A stretch of 64,000 bases of DNA. Origin: Sipunculus nudus. Taxonomy: Eukaryota > Annelida > Sipuncula > Golfingiida > Sipunculidae. The stretch is from NCBI GenBank assembly GCA_026874595.1, contig CM049316.1, positions 72,257,176 to 72,321,175 of the forward strand, read 5' to 3'. Below, piece after piece: positions 22,481 through 34,859 of this stretch (position 1 is the first letter of the stretch; each line of letters begins with the position of its first letter). Position numbers and translations under genes: made by a program. The notes under the pieces are model-generated. The model searched no databases. It was not told where the DNA came from and worked only from the letters and a program-made list of their open reading frames with translations.

Positions 22481-25400
22481 CAGTTCCATATGACGTCAGA
22501 AACGCTGGTGGCCGGAGCATTATTTAAGAGACACCGCCTCGGCACGTGATTCCTGGTAAATTATATTTACCATAGACGATAAATGTCCAAATGACGCATT
22601 TAGACTCTTTTACCCAAATAATATTTTGTCTAATGTAGCATTTTCCTCTGATTCGTTTCTTGGTTTTGCCGTAATTCCATCCCGGCGGATGACTTCAAGT
22701 GGAGGATGAATAGTATGGGTAGCGACATATAGATGTCGCCACCTATGATAGGGACATGTCAGTTAATATTGTTTCGTGTAATAAACAAGTTCTTAACCAG
22801 GTTTAGATATATAACATTTCATGATGAACTCAGAAATGGAACCAAAGTTTATAATTCTATTCAATAATATATTATATTTCCAATATATTAATATTATTCT
22901 GTGAAAAGGAGGGGGATTATTACATTGTCAATCTCCCCTTGCTAAAAAGTGGGGGTGGGGGGGATAATATATACCTCAACCCCCTGTATTAATCTCGAGG
23001 GCCTAGGTGACTGGGGTCGAGGTCGGCCTAAAACCATGAAATTAAAAAAAAACAGTTTAGCACGTGACATTGATTAAGTTATCTTGGTGTTCAATAAAAG
23101 ACTAAATAAGTGTATCGATTAAATAGTGGATATAGCTTTATTCCTTTTCAGGGTTGGATGTTATATGGGATAGTACATTATTGTATTGTACCAGAATTTT
23201 AAAACATTTTACAAAGGTACCATGGCTTCTCAGACTCTCACACGCGCCCAGACAGCTTTATTCGAACTCTTCAAGAAGAACAATCGTCTTATTGTTTGCT
23301 TTTCTAAAAAGCATCCCCTGACGTTTTTAATGATGTTGATGAAATTTTGTAGAAACTCGAACATTTGGCCGCGAAATAGGGAAATATTGAATTTTGGATA
23401 GGATCGATCATCATTTTTAGATATTTCGTGGAAAAACGCATTACATACCAAAGCTGTTAAACTTGACAGTCTGTTCACCAGAACGTTTCTCTATTATAAT
23501 AACTTCATACAATTATAATAAGGATTTGATAAGAACATATAAACTACTTTATTAAAAAAAGAGAGTTGTTCAAGTCCACCATACATGTATATGATGTAAA
23601 CAGTTCTCACAACCAAGACTGTTTGTTTAGAAGACGCGTCAGTTGTGTCTCTAACTCTTTGCGTCAGGAGTCACGATAAGCATATTTCTCTCCTACAAGG
23701 TAACTTAGCACTGGCGGCAGCCTGCCACCGAAACGTCAATTTTTAATTAACGGATGACGTCGAGGTGGCAGTACAAGCTATAAGGTTCGGATCAATTCTA
23801 GTATAAGTAGATGTGCACACCATTTCTAAAAGTACTTTTTCTTTTTTATCTGCTTGTCGAAATGTTATTTTCCCGAGGTAAGACAAAAAGTTGCGCTATT
23901 TTGTTGGGAAAAAATAATTAATATTACATTCACGGTTGACTAACGGGTATTCAGCAGTTATTAATATATAACATTAATAATTAATTTACACGGAAAGTTT
24001 CTCTCCCCGTCTGTGATGATGGCTTGGCAGCGGAAACTGCAGTAGCCGAAAAAGCTTCAAACTTCAGTTCTCCCCGCCAGGTTAAGCACCACAAATTTGT
24101 GTAACAACATGTTTTCTTCTTTATTTAGCAAATAAGACACGACCATATAAGACTCTGATGTCAAATACGATCACACAGCAAATATTTTGATTCGAGCCTT
24201 GAAATGGGTGTTATACTATGACTTTAATCGTGACTCACAGGCTGCTATCATTTTATTTTAAAAAGGCCTGAATGTCATGTAGTCATGGCTAACTTAGCAC
24301 GTGAAGAGCTCTGTAACCGCAACGTTGACCTTATTACCGTTCACATTCATGATGAAGGCTCATTTAATTTACGTTCCACAAGCAGCCGTTATACCTTGAT
24401 GTCGTCCCAGACATCCTAACGTGTAAACGCTGCTTTCTTTGGCAAGGTTCACTGGGCAGGAACACCAGGGTTCGCACAGAGCAAAGAACTGTAACAGAGC
24501 ACTGACACAGCATTGTGCATCCAGTCCAAATTTTAAACATGTGACACCTACTGTCGTTGGTCTTGTTACACCTGTTCTGACCTTAGGGCCAATAATCAGA
24601 CCGACGTGACCTTGTGTCCCGGTGTAATCATCCCTGCGTGAGGAGCGTGTATTTATTTAAAATGAGAACAAACACCTCTGCTCCCGTCATCCGCAGCCGC
24701 ATCCGTTGGCTGCGGTTATGGGAGAGCTTACAGGGACTGATAAACAAGAAGCACGGGGCGCATATCGACCGGAAACAATTTCAAAAACGAAAATCACCGC
24801 TGGATTTTATGGTTGACAAAGTTTCCTTGCTTGTACTTCTGCATGCGAGAAAAAATATTAGATGCATTGTAAAAAAAGGGTATGGTTATTTTTTCAGAAA
24901 TCAGTGCGGGCGGGCTATTTATTTTTACTTTTCTGTATTATTCGATAAAAATGTCATATGATCAGGGAAAAGCATGATAATAACATAATTGCTTGCTAAA
25001 CAGGTAAAAGCACTACATAAAAAAGGAAATCTTATCAAAACTGTATTATTTTTTCTTCTTGAAAGATGAAATTCAATATAAGAATTTTTGATGCGGGGGT
25101 TAAAATTGAAGTGGGCGGTGCCTGAGAACCAAATTCATTTTTTCCCTAAATCTTATCATTTGTCTTGCCAAACTACAGGAACTTGACAAAAATACATGAA
25201 AAGCAGATACATAGGCACTACATTGAGACGATTGGAAGTTAGACTGGTTTTCAGCTCTTTAAATGTCTGAAAATGGAGTAGGACTGTTTAAACGACGGGT
25301 ACCAGATGTCAGTCAGTCATTTTCATGCTCGACGAACCATGTCGTATGCTGGTACGGCCTTAAAATAATACATCTGATAGAGAAGAAATAACACAGGAGC

Positions 25401-26697
25401 GCGCGGACCAAGACAGTCATCGACATATCTGGAGCAACCTGTTGAGGAGAACGGACACCTTGTGCCATCTGTTACTATTACGTAAGTTTTTCTAGATTTA
25501 TTTTATTTCGTGGGGCAAATTATCATTATCAAACGTTTAAGGAAGACATGTTGTGACGTTTTGGTGTAAGAAATTTATAATAACGAACGAGAATCTCCAT
25601 ATAACGTTTCCTAATAAATGGATACTTTTTTATATGAAATAAGTTTCTGTATTTCTTATGTACAGTTCTCAGTACAAAGTTAAGAAATTCCTCCGTAACA
25701 CCGACACAGAAACAAACATAAATATTGATAAATTTATAAATTTTGTTCATATAACGTGGCGTGGATATGTCTGAAAATGGAATGTTAAGCAAGTTTCAGA
25801 TGCTTATAGATTTGCATAATATTTTGCGAAGTTTTGAATAACAGCCAATGAATAGGACAACGAGTAATTCATTTACATAATTAAGGGATTCATATATTGA
25901 CGGCAATTAACTGTCAAAATAACGTCTATGACGCAAATAATGAAACATTGCGAAAATCTAGTCGTACATCCTTCCTGTAATACCCAGACCGTCATAACCT
26001 GTGCATCACTGCCAATAATACTCAAAAACACCCTGTTTTTTTTTGGAGGTTCAATAATGCATGTATAGCTTAATTTACCCCTCAGCTGATATTTTCGCTC
26101 TGATTGCCATATTTAGCATTGGCATTGAGAAAAACTTACTTGAAACGAATAGCTTTAAATCGGAAAACCCATAGCCAAGTAATTTCCAAGTACTGGCCAC
26201 CACCGTTCCGATTGGACCAAACAAAACAACTTTAATACTTGGTTATACATTTAAAATATATATTTTTATTTTTATTGATACTTTATTAAACAGATAAAAA
26301 ATTATTAAAAAAATTATAAAAACCGTCATTTGCAGAAAATATTTTCCAATAAAGTGTCAAATAAATACTTTCAGGTAATTTCTCTGCGCAGTTTTGTGCA
26401 CTTAATGGGATGAAGGGATATTTACTTTAGAGGTCTAGAGCCCAGCAACTTATGAAAAAGGAACTCATTTTGAGAATTCCTAGGAATGCGAAGAACGTTT
26501 CCTCAAATTAATACATTAATGGGAGATACCTAGGTACCTGATTTCAACAGAGGCTATATACCCACGCATAGCAGGCAATTTTTTCTAGTAAGTTCAAATT
26601 AGGATCACATTATTTTGGGACAATTCGCAAACAGGCGGGGAACAGTGCGTGTTTCAATGTATATTAAGTCAAATTAACTCTGGATTCTATTTATACT
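22481..26697. other. long stretch without a supported gene
   Basis: It contains the AT-rich repeat at 22850-23010, a fragment near 24375-24505 related to 12.9 kb, and the inverted repeat partner at 24920-25170. Open frames at 23186, 24614 and 25529 show no domain. A GTAAGTTTTT donor-like site at 25481 follows a moderately GC-rich segment (25390-25480) and could mark an untranslated exon, but this cannot be confirmed. Confidence 0.4.
24920..25170 (-). repeat. dispersed repeat, inverted copy of 16.13-16.38 kb
   Basis: GATGCGGGGGTTAAAATTG, GGGCGGTGCCTGAGAACC, TCTTCTTGAAAGATG and AGGAAATCTTATCAAAA mirror the copy at 16.2 kb. Confidence 0.75.
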
Positions 26698-27834
26698 CAT
26701 ATGTACGGTGGCTCGTATAGGACACACAGAAAATTATATTTTATCTTGTTCCCACGCAAAAGTTTCGCGTAGCCATGCGATAATTATCTCGTTCCCACGC
26801 GTTGATTATCTCGTTCCTACGCGAAAGTAAATCGTTTCCAAGCGAAAATATCTCGTTCTCACACGATATTTATCGCGTGGCCTCGCTTTAGTATTCCATG
26901 TAAGCTTAGGCCCTAATCTAGACAAGAATGGCTGTGGTTAATGCAACTTAAATTGTTTGTATGTATTTTGTTGTATGTGCGTTTACGACGAACGCCTTCA
27001 AGTAAATTTACAGCAGCTTCCATTGCGTTGGTTCAAGATTTCAATGCCTTAGTTAACCTTCCCTATTTTTTGTGTTCAGAGAAAACTTCAGTTTGTTTAG
27101 GGTTATTGATTTTAAAGGTTATGGTCAGGGTGATATAAACCCTTTTGTACTAAACATAGGAAATAAACTGAAACACTGTTTATTTTTTATCTTCCCGGAA
27201 CACTGTTTATTTTTTAACTTTCCGGAAAAGAATTTCCGGGTGAGAATTAAGGGCTATGGTGAAGGTTATATAATCTCGGGTATACCGAACAGGGAAACAG
27301 CATGTCGGTTTGTCTTATGACTGATGGGATAAGTTTACAACAAAAGGTGTCAGCCATGACACTTCATTATAGGCTCAGCGAGGGGGGGGGGGAGGGGAAC
27401 ATTTCCCCCTCAATTTTTAAGGAGAGGTACTGGGCCACCCTTCGTCCCCTCTTTCGAGGAATAATACCTTTTTACGGAAATTGCTCATTTTCCCCTCAGA
27501 TCTTTCCACAATATTTCAGTTGTGTTTATCATATTATGAATAATCAGTATCGCACATGTTTTATCCCAAGTACACCCCCTTCCCTTCCCTCTCATACATT
27601 CTCTGAACAAACATGGCCAATGAGTGTGGTAAGAGTCGCTGTTGCACCATTTCAGGTCTCAGCATATTATGCCCGCTCCACATGTATGCAAATTATTGAC
27701 AAGAATCTTAATCCAGTGTAGTGAAACATGCCTTAAGGATTTAAGATGTATGTCTTACTGTATTGTCTTGCTATATTTGTCTCAATCCCACGCGATATTA
27801 TTTTCTGTGTCCCATGTTAGCCACCGTACATATG
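26698..27834. mobile_element. non-autonomous element with ~40-bp terminal inverted repeats
   Basis: The left end reads CATATGTACGGTGGCT followed by a decayed GGACACACAGAAAATTAT. The right end is its inverse: ATTATTTTCTGTGTCCC, then AGCCACCGTACATATG. The first 16-17 bases match perfectly and the next 25 are mostly identical. Just inside the left end, four to five copies of ATCTCGTTCCCACGCG-type units lie at 26745-26885. A single CCCACGCGATA echo lies inside the right end. No transposase is visible, so it is probably mobilised in trans. Confidence 0.75.
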
Positions 27835-28860
27835 CGTCGCATCGGTACTCTGTGCACAGGGATTAAAATAAAGATAGCTGTCCCGGACGACCACAGCCTA
27901 GATCGGCTCACCTATACCAAAACCGGTCAAAATTGACTTTGAATGGGGTTAAATATACAGATGTTAAAATCTTCATAACAAGTTGTAAAGAATGGAAAAG
28001 ATTTATTTGAAATATATGATATGGAAATATGGCAACAACGTCAAATCTAGGTCAACATCAACATCATTACCATAATTTTTTCACATTATAATGCAGTCTG
28101 TATATATTACATATATGTATACAATAAATGGATCTGAGTGGAATGCTATACATTCATAAATAGATATCTATTATTCATACTCCCTGGACGGACATGTCGG
28201 GGAGGCGTATCAGCGCATGCGCAGTCAGTTATTAGTGTCAGGTATGATGTTAACCTTGGAAGGTCCTGTAATAACAAAACGGACCAATGTTATTGTGTGA
28301 TTGAGTGCTTGGTCTGTTTACTGAGACAGTGATCTTTGACAATAACGCATGCACTGAAGCATATAATGTAAAGGGATTCACCAGGTAGTAAATTACTGTC
28401 ATTTGCATAATTGAAGATAACATGCACCTCTCTCGACTGGATGGCACGCATAACCGTCTCTATCACAACTGAGTCGAGTTGAACACGAAAGCCGATGGTG
28501 GCCGTTCTTAGGAGAGTTGTGACATAAATCTCAGTAAATAAATTTTTGTTAGCAGGCCAGGCGGAATTCAAAAAGAAACTTTAATTAACAGCAAGAAAAA
28601 AAAACAAGCAATTTAATACTAAGTTTCTGTCCAGTTCATTGTGCAGGTTCGAAATTACCCGGGGATTTTTCAATTTGCTCTGTTTTTACGATTGTGAAGT
28701 TCGGAATGTATCCAGACGAAGTTTTCAAGACAATGCTTAGCCAACAGTTTCGTCACTTGCGATTTATACACACATCAGTCTCCCTGTAAAGTCAGTATGT
28801 CAACACATTGTAGTACTCACTTCAATGATTTTTTTTATAAATGTGTGCATAAGCAGACTG
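27835..28860. other. intergenic DNA, no gene seen
   Basis: Short frames around 28138-28571 on both strands have no recognisable domain. Confidence 0.4.
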
Positions 28861-28865
28861 TTTGA

Positions 28866-28998
28866 GGATCGCTATTAGTTCAGCGGTAGAGCATCCAAAA
28901 GAAAACGGAAGGTCTTTGGAACGAGTCCCATCTAGAGTGAACCGACTATCTGTGTATTCATGTTCCAACTCTCTCCCCCCCTCTTTATTTCTTTCTCT

Positions 28999-29055
<57 letters not shown>
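28866..29055 (+). repeat. tRNA-derived SINE with pyrimidine and (TA)n tail
   Basis: A tRNA-like head at 28867-28932 has an A-box (TTAGTTCAGCGGTAGAGCA) and a B-box-like GGAACGAGTCCC. A short unrelated body follows, then a CT-rich stretch and a 54-base TA run. The head is too decayed to be a working tRNA. Confidence 0.55.
29002..29055. repeat. (TA)n microsatellite
   Basis: A pure TA run forming the tail of the SINE-like repeat at 28866. Confidence 0.96.
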
Positions 29056-29056
<1 letters not shown>

Positions 29057-29599
29057 CTAGCTTTAGCACAGTAAGCCTCTAACAGGCTCTAACTAGTGGA
29101 GCCTCTAACTAGTGGAGCATGACGTTCTATGTTCATTGGTACAAAAGAGCCACCCTCATGCACTGGTCTTGCTTTCCTTGCATATAAGACCATATAAGAT
29201 CATATGCGAATGATCAGTCTTCTGTATCGCATGCGAAATTTACCTTAGCGCACTGGTTGCTGATGCACTGTTCTTATAAACAAGGCCTACAGGCCTAATG
29301 CGAACCTGTGCAATGAGATTAGACCAGGTATAACGCTTCAATGCTGGACCATTACTTTTCAAGAACATTTGTCACATGTATATGAACAATGCAAGTACTA
29401 AACACTTAGAAAAAGAAACAAATAAACAAACATCACTGCTGAAATCCCTGCATGGGTGCACACAACACAAAAACTAGAATACGGGTAGTCAACAAGCGAC
29501 TACTTGTATAAGAAAAAAGCAGAGCGGGACGGGTGAAGTGAGGCATGGATTGAGTGGCATGGGGAAATAGTGTGAGTTGTGTTGCATAATAGCCTGAAT

Positions 29600-30510
29600 G
29601 TCTGCAGCCGAAATGTTGATGTCGGTTGTGCCACCTACCAAAAAATCGAGAAAGCTGTCCAATATGTATAAACATGCAAAATTTCAGGCAGACAAGTCAA
29701 ACTACTACTGAGATATGAGTGATTTTAGCCCGCGGTAGACGAACAGACGAACACTGTGAAAAATGGTTGCAGGTGGCGCCACCACTTTTGTGTATGATTA
29801 AGAGCTATGTGAGATCTATGCATGTGCAACATTTTAGGGATATGTCAAACCAGTCCTGAAATATAAGCATGAATGTCTGCAGCGTATACATAAGTGTAGG
29901 TGGCGCCACCTGCCACAAAATCGAGAAAGCTATTCAAGATGAATAAACATGCAAAATTTTAGGCAGATAAGTCAAACCACTACTGAGATATGAGTGATTT
30001 TAGCCCACGGCAGACAAACAGACGGACGCTGTGCAAAATTGATTGCAGGTGGCGCTCCCAGTTTGCGTATGATAAAGAGCTATGTGAGATCTATGAACAT
30101 GCAACATTTTTGCCCAAACGGTCAAATGGTTCCAGATATATGAGTTTGGATATCTGCAGCGTAAATTTGAATGTAGATGACGCCACCTGCCACAAAATCA
30201 AGAATGCTGTCAAGGATGTATAAACCTGCAAAATTTCAGATGGATAAGTCAAACCACTGCCGAGATATGAGTGATTTTATCCCAAGGCATATGAACAGAA
30301 AGACGCTGTGCAAAAATGGTTGCAGGTGGCGCCGAGATATGAGCTTGGATGTCTGCAGCTCAAACGTGATGTAGGCGGAGCCACCTGTAATAAAATCAAG
30401 AAAGCTGTCCAAGATGTATACACATGCAAAATTTCAGTTTTTTAAGTCCAACCAATGCAGAGATATGAGTGTTTTTATCCCAAGGCAGATAAACAGATGG
30501 ACCCTGTTAA
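29600..30510 (+). repeat. tandem ~275-bp repeat with GGTGGCGCCACC palindromes
   Basis: Four units are marked by GCAAAATTTCAG...AAGTCAAACCACT...GAGATATGAGTG at about 29675, 29950, 30229 and 30426. The last step is shorter through a deletion. Each unit carries CTGTGCAAAAATGGTTGCAG and the palindrome GGTGGCGCCACC or a decayed form. The small open frames across it change between copies and are judged non-coding. Confidence 0.85.
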
Positions 30511-31765
30511 AAAATCTAAGAAAATGCAGTTAGAAAAAAAAACAAATAATGACTGATGACTGATTATTTGCCAAAAATATCGTGATGCTAGCTCCTGCCA
30601 TTTTTGAGATAGGTATGGTTAACTAGAGATGAAGCACTGACGCACGATGGACGATGCAGCAACATTGCATAAGCTCACAGGTTCGCTAAAAATCCGATAA
30701 TTTTTTAGATGACAAATCTTTGCAAAAAAATTGGTGATGCTAGCTCCTGCCCTTTTTGAGATAGCTATGACGCACAACGGACGATGGAAGACGGACGACG
30801 CCACACCATTGCACAAGCTCACAGATTTGCTAAAAATGCAAAAAAAGTTTTTTCAAACAGCTGAAAGATATAGTTCCAATAATCTGGGAATTCTGCGTCT
30901 AGACACAATGTCGAGATCTAGACGTCTAGACGCTGTGTCTAGACGTCTAGACACATTGTCTAGACACACCCCCCAGAGCCAGATCAGTTGCCATGGTGAT
31001 GTCTGGACCCCACCTGGTTGTACTGAGTGACCTCTTGACTTCGCTGCTGAAACTCAGCATGTTGTCAAATCTGTTTTCAAACATAGAAAGCCTTTTTCAA
31101 TTGGCCACAATGCTTTTTAAAGCTGTATTTACCCAATCTATTCTTATAAAACTGGCAGAACCCTACCATAGAATAATTCTTGCAAAGTTTAAACCAATCA
31201 GCTTCACAATTTCATCATAAATCAGTGTATAAGCTAGAAGAGTTTAAAATTACATTTTCGCTTGTAAAAGCAGATCAATGTAGGTGGCGCCACCAATACC
31301 TCAATTTAAAATATGACATATGTGACAAACATTGGTATAAAATTTTGTGATTATAGCTCTAGCCGTTTCTGATATTTTAAATTCAGTGTGCTTTTTTGGA
31401 CAGATGACTAAGTTCAACCTCCTGTAACTCGGCCAAAAATCTCCGAACTGGAATCATTCGAACAAACTTGAGAGAAATTGTTCCAGGGATCATTTCTGTG
31501 GAATATTGGACAATTGGGCTGGACGCTTTCGGAGAAGAAAATTTTAAAAACTTTTTAGCTTTTTCCCTATAAAATCTAAGAAAATGCGGTTAGAAAAAAA
31601 ATAAACAAAATCCGATAGACTTTTTCAGATGACTGATTATTTGCAAAAAATTGGTGATGCTAGCTCCTGCCGTTTTTGAGATAGCTATCGTTGACGTACA
31701 GACGACGCACGACGCACGACGGGCGATGCCGCACCATCGCATAAGCTCCCAGGTTCGCTAAAAAG
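30511..31765 (+). repeat. dispersed repeat ends with ACGACGCACGACGGACGA-type tails
   Basis: GCTAGCTCCTGCC and TTTTTGAGATAG followed by GACGCACGACG-rich text, then CACCATTGCA-like text and AAGCTC(A/C)CAG, occur three times (near 30590, 30737 and 31657). AAAATCTAAGAAAATGC is shared by 30510 and 31570. They look like repeated 3' ends of one element family. Confidence 0.75.
30896..30970. repeat. cluster of GTCTAGAC palindromes
   Basis: Six TCTAGAC-type palindromes lie within 75 bases, including two CTAGACGTCTAGAC blocks separated by GCTGTGT. The sequence can fold back on itself. Confidence 0.85.
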
Positions 31766-31975
31766 GAGGACAAGTCATTCAGAATTTCAAAGCGTTTGTT
31801 ATTACGTTATATACTAACCTCAAGGCGAAAGGAGATTGTGGAAGAAGAAAGGGATATTAGCGCATATTTTAATAATCTCAACTTTAAAGATCCATTCATG
31901 AAAGAAAAAAAAAATCAGTCGAATTCAATCGCTGATTCACATTCCCAATCGACACAAGTCAAGTTTCTGGCCCTT
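31766..31975. other. spacer, no gene seen
   Basis: The 62-codon open frame here shows no domain. Confidence 0.35.
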
Positions 31976-32140
31976 GAGTGGTGAAACGGTCGACTCTCTC
32001 CGCTCGTGATGCGATCCGGATTCTATCCCCGGTGGCTATGTCAGTGGGTTGTAGTGGCCCGTCAAAGGCCGGCAGTTTTTCTACGGTATCCTCCACCCAC
32101 CAGACTACCGAACGCCACCATCGGGACAATGGAGAGGTCC
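31976..32140 (+). repeat. tRNA-derived SINE-like repeat
   Basis: GTGGTGAAACGGTCGACTCT resembles a tRNA A-box region, and GATCCGGATTCTATCCCCGG a B-box region. The body contains GCCGGCAGTTTTTCTACGG and TCCTCCACCCACCAGA, a style common in molluscan tRNA-SINEs. Assigned by resemblance only. Confidence 0.5.
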
Positions 32141-32667
32141 GCGATTAGTTAAAGCAACTATTTGTACTAATATCATATATCATGACACAAGTCGCGAGAG
32201 GTCTCGGCAAATCACATCACTCAATATGAGATCATGCCACTGGTGGGGCCTCCACTAGTTAGGTGTCATGGGCAGTTGCACGATAATGCACGGAAACGCC
32301 AATTGATACTCCTACCATGTATCTACAATTCGCACGTCAGGTCTTTTTTTTTCGGTGGCTTTAAATTCGCTATACCAGCAGTCGCCGACAGAGCGCGAAA
32401 TTGAAATCACGCGGTGAATGCTTGCTTATGCTCAGTTTGAGCGATGATTTTAAAAGCAACCAATAGCCGGAGACAGCTCTGATCAGCATACCATAAGTTA
32501 CGCTCATAATCACCAAAAATCTTCAAACAGGTACAGGGCATAGATATAGGTTTGCATGAATTGTGCAAATGAGATTATTTTTCAAAAGTTTTTAAACTTT
32601 TTGTTTCGTTATTTTTATGGGATCAAACTTCCCTCGATGTCGCTTGCCGAGGCTTGGACTCCGACTT

Positions 32668-32797
32668 CTTCGTCAGGTGGTAATTACACGTTCCCACTTA
32701 ATCACCACCTGGCGAAGAAGCCTGTGTGCTTCGAAAGACCGTGCGTTAATAAACAAGTTAGTCTATCTTAAAGGCACACTCTTTATCTTTACTTACG

Positions 32798-32855
<58 letters not shown>
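32668..32855 (+). mobile_element. Penelope-like 3' tail with inverted arms and (TA)n
   Basis: Inverted arms ACTTCTTCGTCAGGTGGT (32668-32685) and ACCACCTGGCGAAGAAG (about 32704-32720) surround ACACGTTCCCACTTA. TGCTTCGAAAGA, CGTTAATAAACAAGTTAGTC and a TA run follow. The same tail occurs reversed at 53753-53860. The core-like CTGGCGA departs from CUGANGA, so no active hammerhead is claimed here. Confidence 0.65.
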
Positions 32856-32857
<2 letters not shown>

Positions 32858-34040
32858 TTTCCGCGACCACTAAATATTGGCCGGTTAATGGACAATTTTC
32901 CCCAAGAAAGCACCTGAAATTTCCCCCGATTCTCTGAATGTTACCATATATTTCACCCTAGAAATTTACCTAGCCCATGTTCATATGATAGAATTGCTCA
33001 TTAACGTACTGAGTAAGTTGCGTTCTCGCTGAAATACGTCTATAACGTCATTACTGTACATATTTATCATGGAAATTTTAGTGTTCTCGTCAGTACTTTA
33101 CAGCATCGGAAAATTACACACAATAATTCCTGCCCTTTGTTGACCTTCCCCGATAATAACCTCAATTATGAGAATTTTCTGGCGTTAATTGGCAAAATTC
33201 TGGAATAAAAAATCCAAGTTTCGAGCTTCAATACAGAGCCAGAACCTTGCAGGCTATATAACTTCTATTTGACGCGTGAAGGCCGTGACATCGCTTAAAA
33301 AACAGCAGATTACATCAGGCTGCATAATTACTAAGGAATTGTAGTATAGATATCGTCTATTGGTCATACAATTGATTTGACCTTGTAAGCAACGTACACA
33401 TTTGGATACCTAGGGAAACGTTCAATTAGGAACCTCGACTAGATTTGAGAGCAGGGTATAATTGGATGACGCAGACTCCAAGCAGGCCGAACGAAAGTCA
33501 TGATTGATACATATTTGTACGTTTTCCATGCCTATATTTCAGGATTCTTAGATAATTTAAAACTAAGTGAAAACACAATGCCTCACCTCACAAGTAAAGA
33601 GATCATAAGTGATAGCAGTTAACACATTGCCCAATATAAAAAAAAGTACGTTATATGTGCCCAAATGTTGTCCGCGGACATTTTCCCACCGTAAATATAA
33701 AAAAATAAACTGAATGCGTTGGGCCAGACGGGTGTTTTGCTACGAGTCTCTGATTGGCTCTGTCTTGGGCTGGGCGTCTTTCCACCAATCGCGCAAGGTA
33801 TTCCTGTGCCAACATCTTTTATAGGCAAAAATGAAACTGTCGGTCAACTTGTCAAGGGATGTTAAAAAAAGAAGCGGACACTCATGTGTCATGTACGACT
33901 AGGAAAATAAGATCAATTAACGCTCGCTGTGTATAACCGAGCATCATGGTTGTTGGAATCATTACGTTTCCTTGCTCATATAAAAATCAAAGCTTCCGTC
34001 TAATGCGCGGGACAATTCTTCGGCCTTATGAAAATTGGAC
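32856..34040. other. intergenic DNA with a weak promoter-like patch
   Basis: Between 33745 and 33840, GATTGGCT, ACCAATCG (an inverted CCAAT pair) and CTTTTATAGG occur in order. This could be a core promoter, but no downstream exon is evident. Otherwise nothing was recognised. Confidence 0.3.
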
Positions 34041-34041
34041 A

Positions 34042-34500
34042 AAGTGGCTTGCTAATTTACGTAATGCGTAAAAGCCGCACATGTGAAAATTGCAAGATTA
34101 CTGAAAGGATGTTAATTGAGGCGGCATTGTGTTAAACTGTTACACGAAAAACCCATGTCACCAAAGAAATTTATCTGGGTGATGGGAAAATTAGATACGG
34201 CTTTCCGGAGAAACCAGAATAATGTACGTAATGCATCTAATTACGGTATTTTTATTAAGTGGCCTTCTAATCTACGTGCCGCGTAATAGCTCCACAGGTG
34301 AGCAATAATGAGGAACGACATTATCAATATGTGGAAAATTGCAAGATTATTGAAAGTACGTAAATTCAGCCGACAGTTTATTCAACTGTTACACGAAAAT
34401 GCCATGTCACAAAAGAAAATTGTCTTGATGATAGGGAAGTTTAGATAAGGCTTTGTCGAGAAACTAGAATTATATACATAATGCATTTATGATATTTGTT
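34042..34500 (+). repeat. imperfect tandem duplication, two units of ~215-245 bp
   Basis: Unit 1 (34042) and unit 2 (34257) share AAGTGGC, CTAATTTACG/CTAATCTACG, AAAATTGCAAGATTA, ACTGTTACACGAAAA, CCATGTCAC and GGCTTT...GAGAAAC. Unit 2 has a ~30-base extra piece. Confidence 0.75.
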
Positions 34501-34798
34501 TAAATATAAATATTGTTAAATCTTATCGTCAAGTGCTGTATGTTGTTGATTGACGATTTGCCATAATATTTTGGGTGGTAGATGGCTTAAACTCCAAGGT
34601 TGGCTCCTTGTTCTTTGCAAGGCTCCGTTTTGCGCTATATTTATAAGAACCAATCAGCTTGAATGCGGGGAACAATGTCAATTAAGTTTGTTTATTTGCA
34701 GCAGTTTATTTGAAGTGGATTTCGAGGGGGTTGTTTCTTTTCAAAAATTTGTCCCCGGAAAGTTCTTAAAAACGGACAAACTTTACTTTCTGGCAGAA

Positions 34799-34802
<4 letters not shown>

Positions 34803-34833
<31 letters not shown>
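34803..34833. repeat. (TA)n microsatellite
   Basis: A short pure TA run. Confidence 0.95.
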
Positions 34834-34835
<2 letters not shown>

Positions 34836-34859
34836 ACTGATGTCATAACATCCCCATAG

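Noticed and set aside
24614-24961. 115-codon + strand frame
   Set aside because: No domain, no homologous wording recognised, lysine/phenylalanine-rich end from AT-rich DNA, and overlap with a dispersed repeat.
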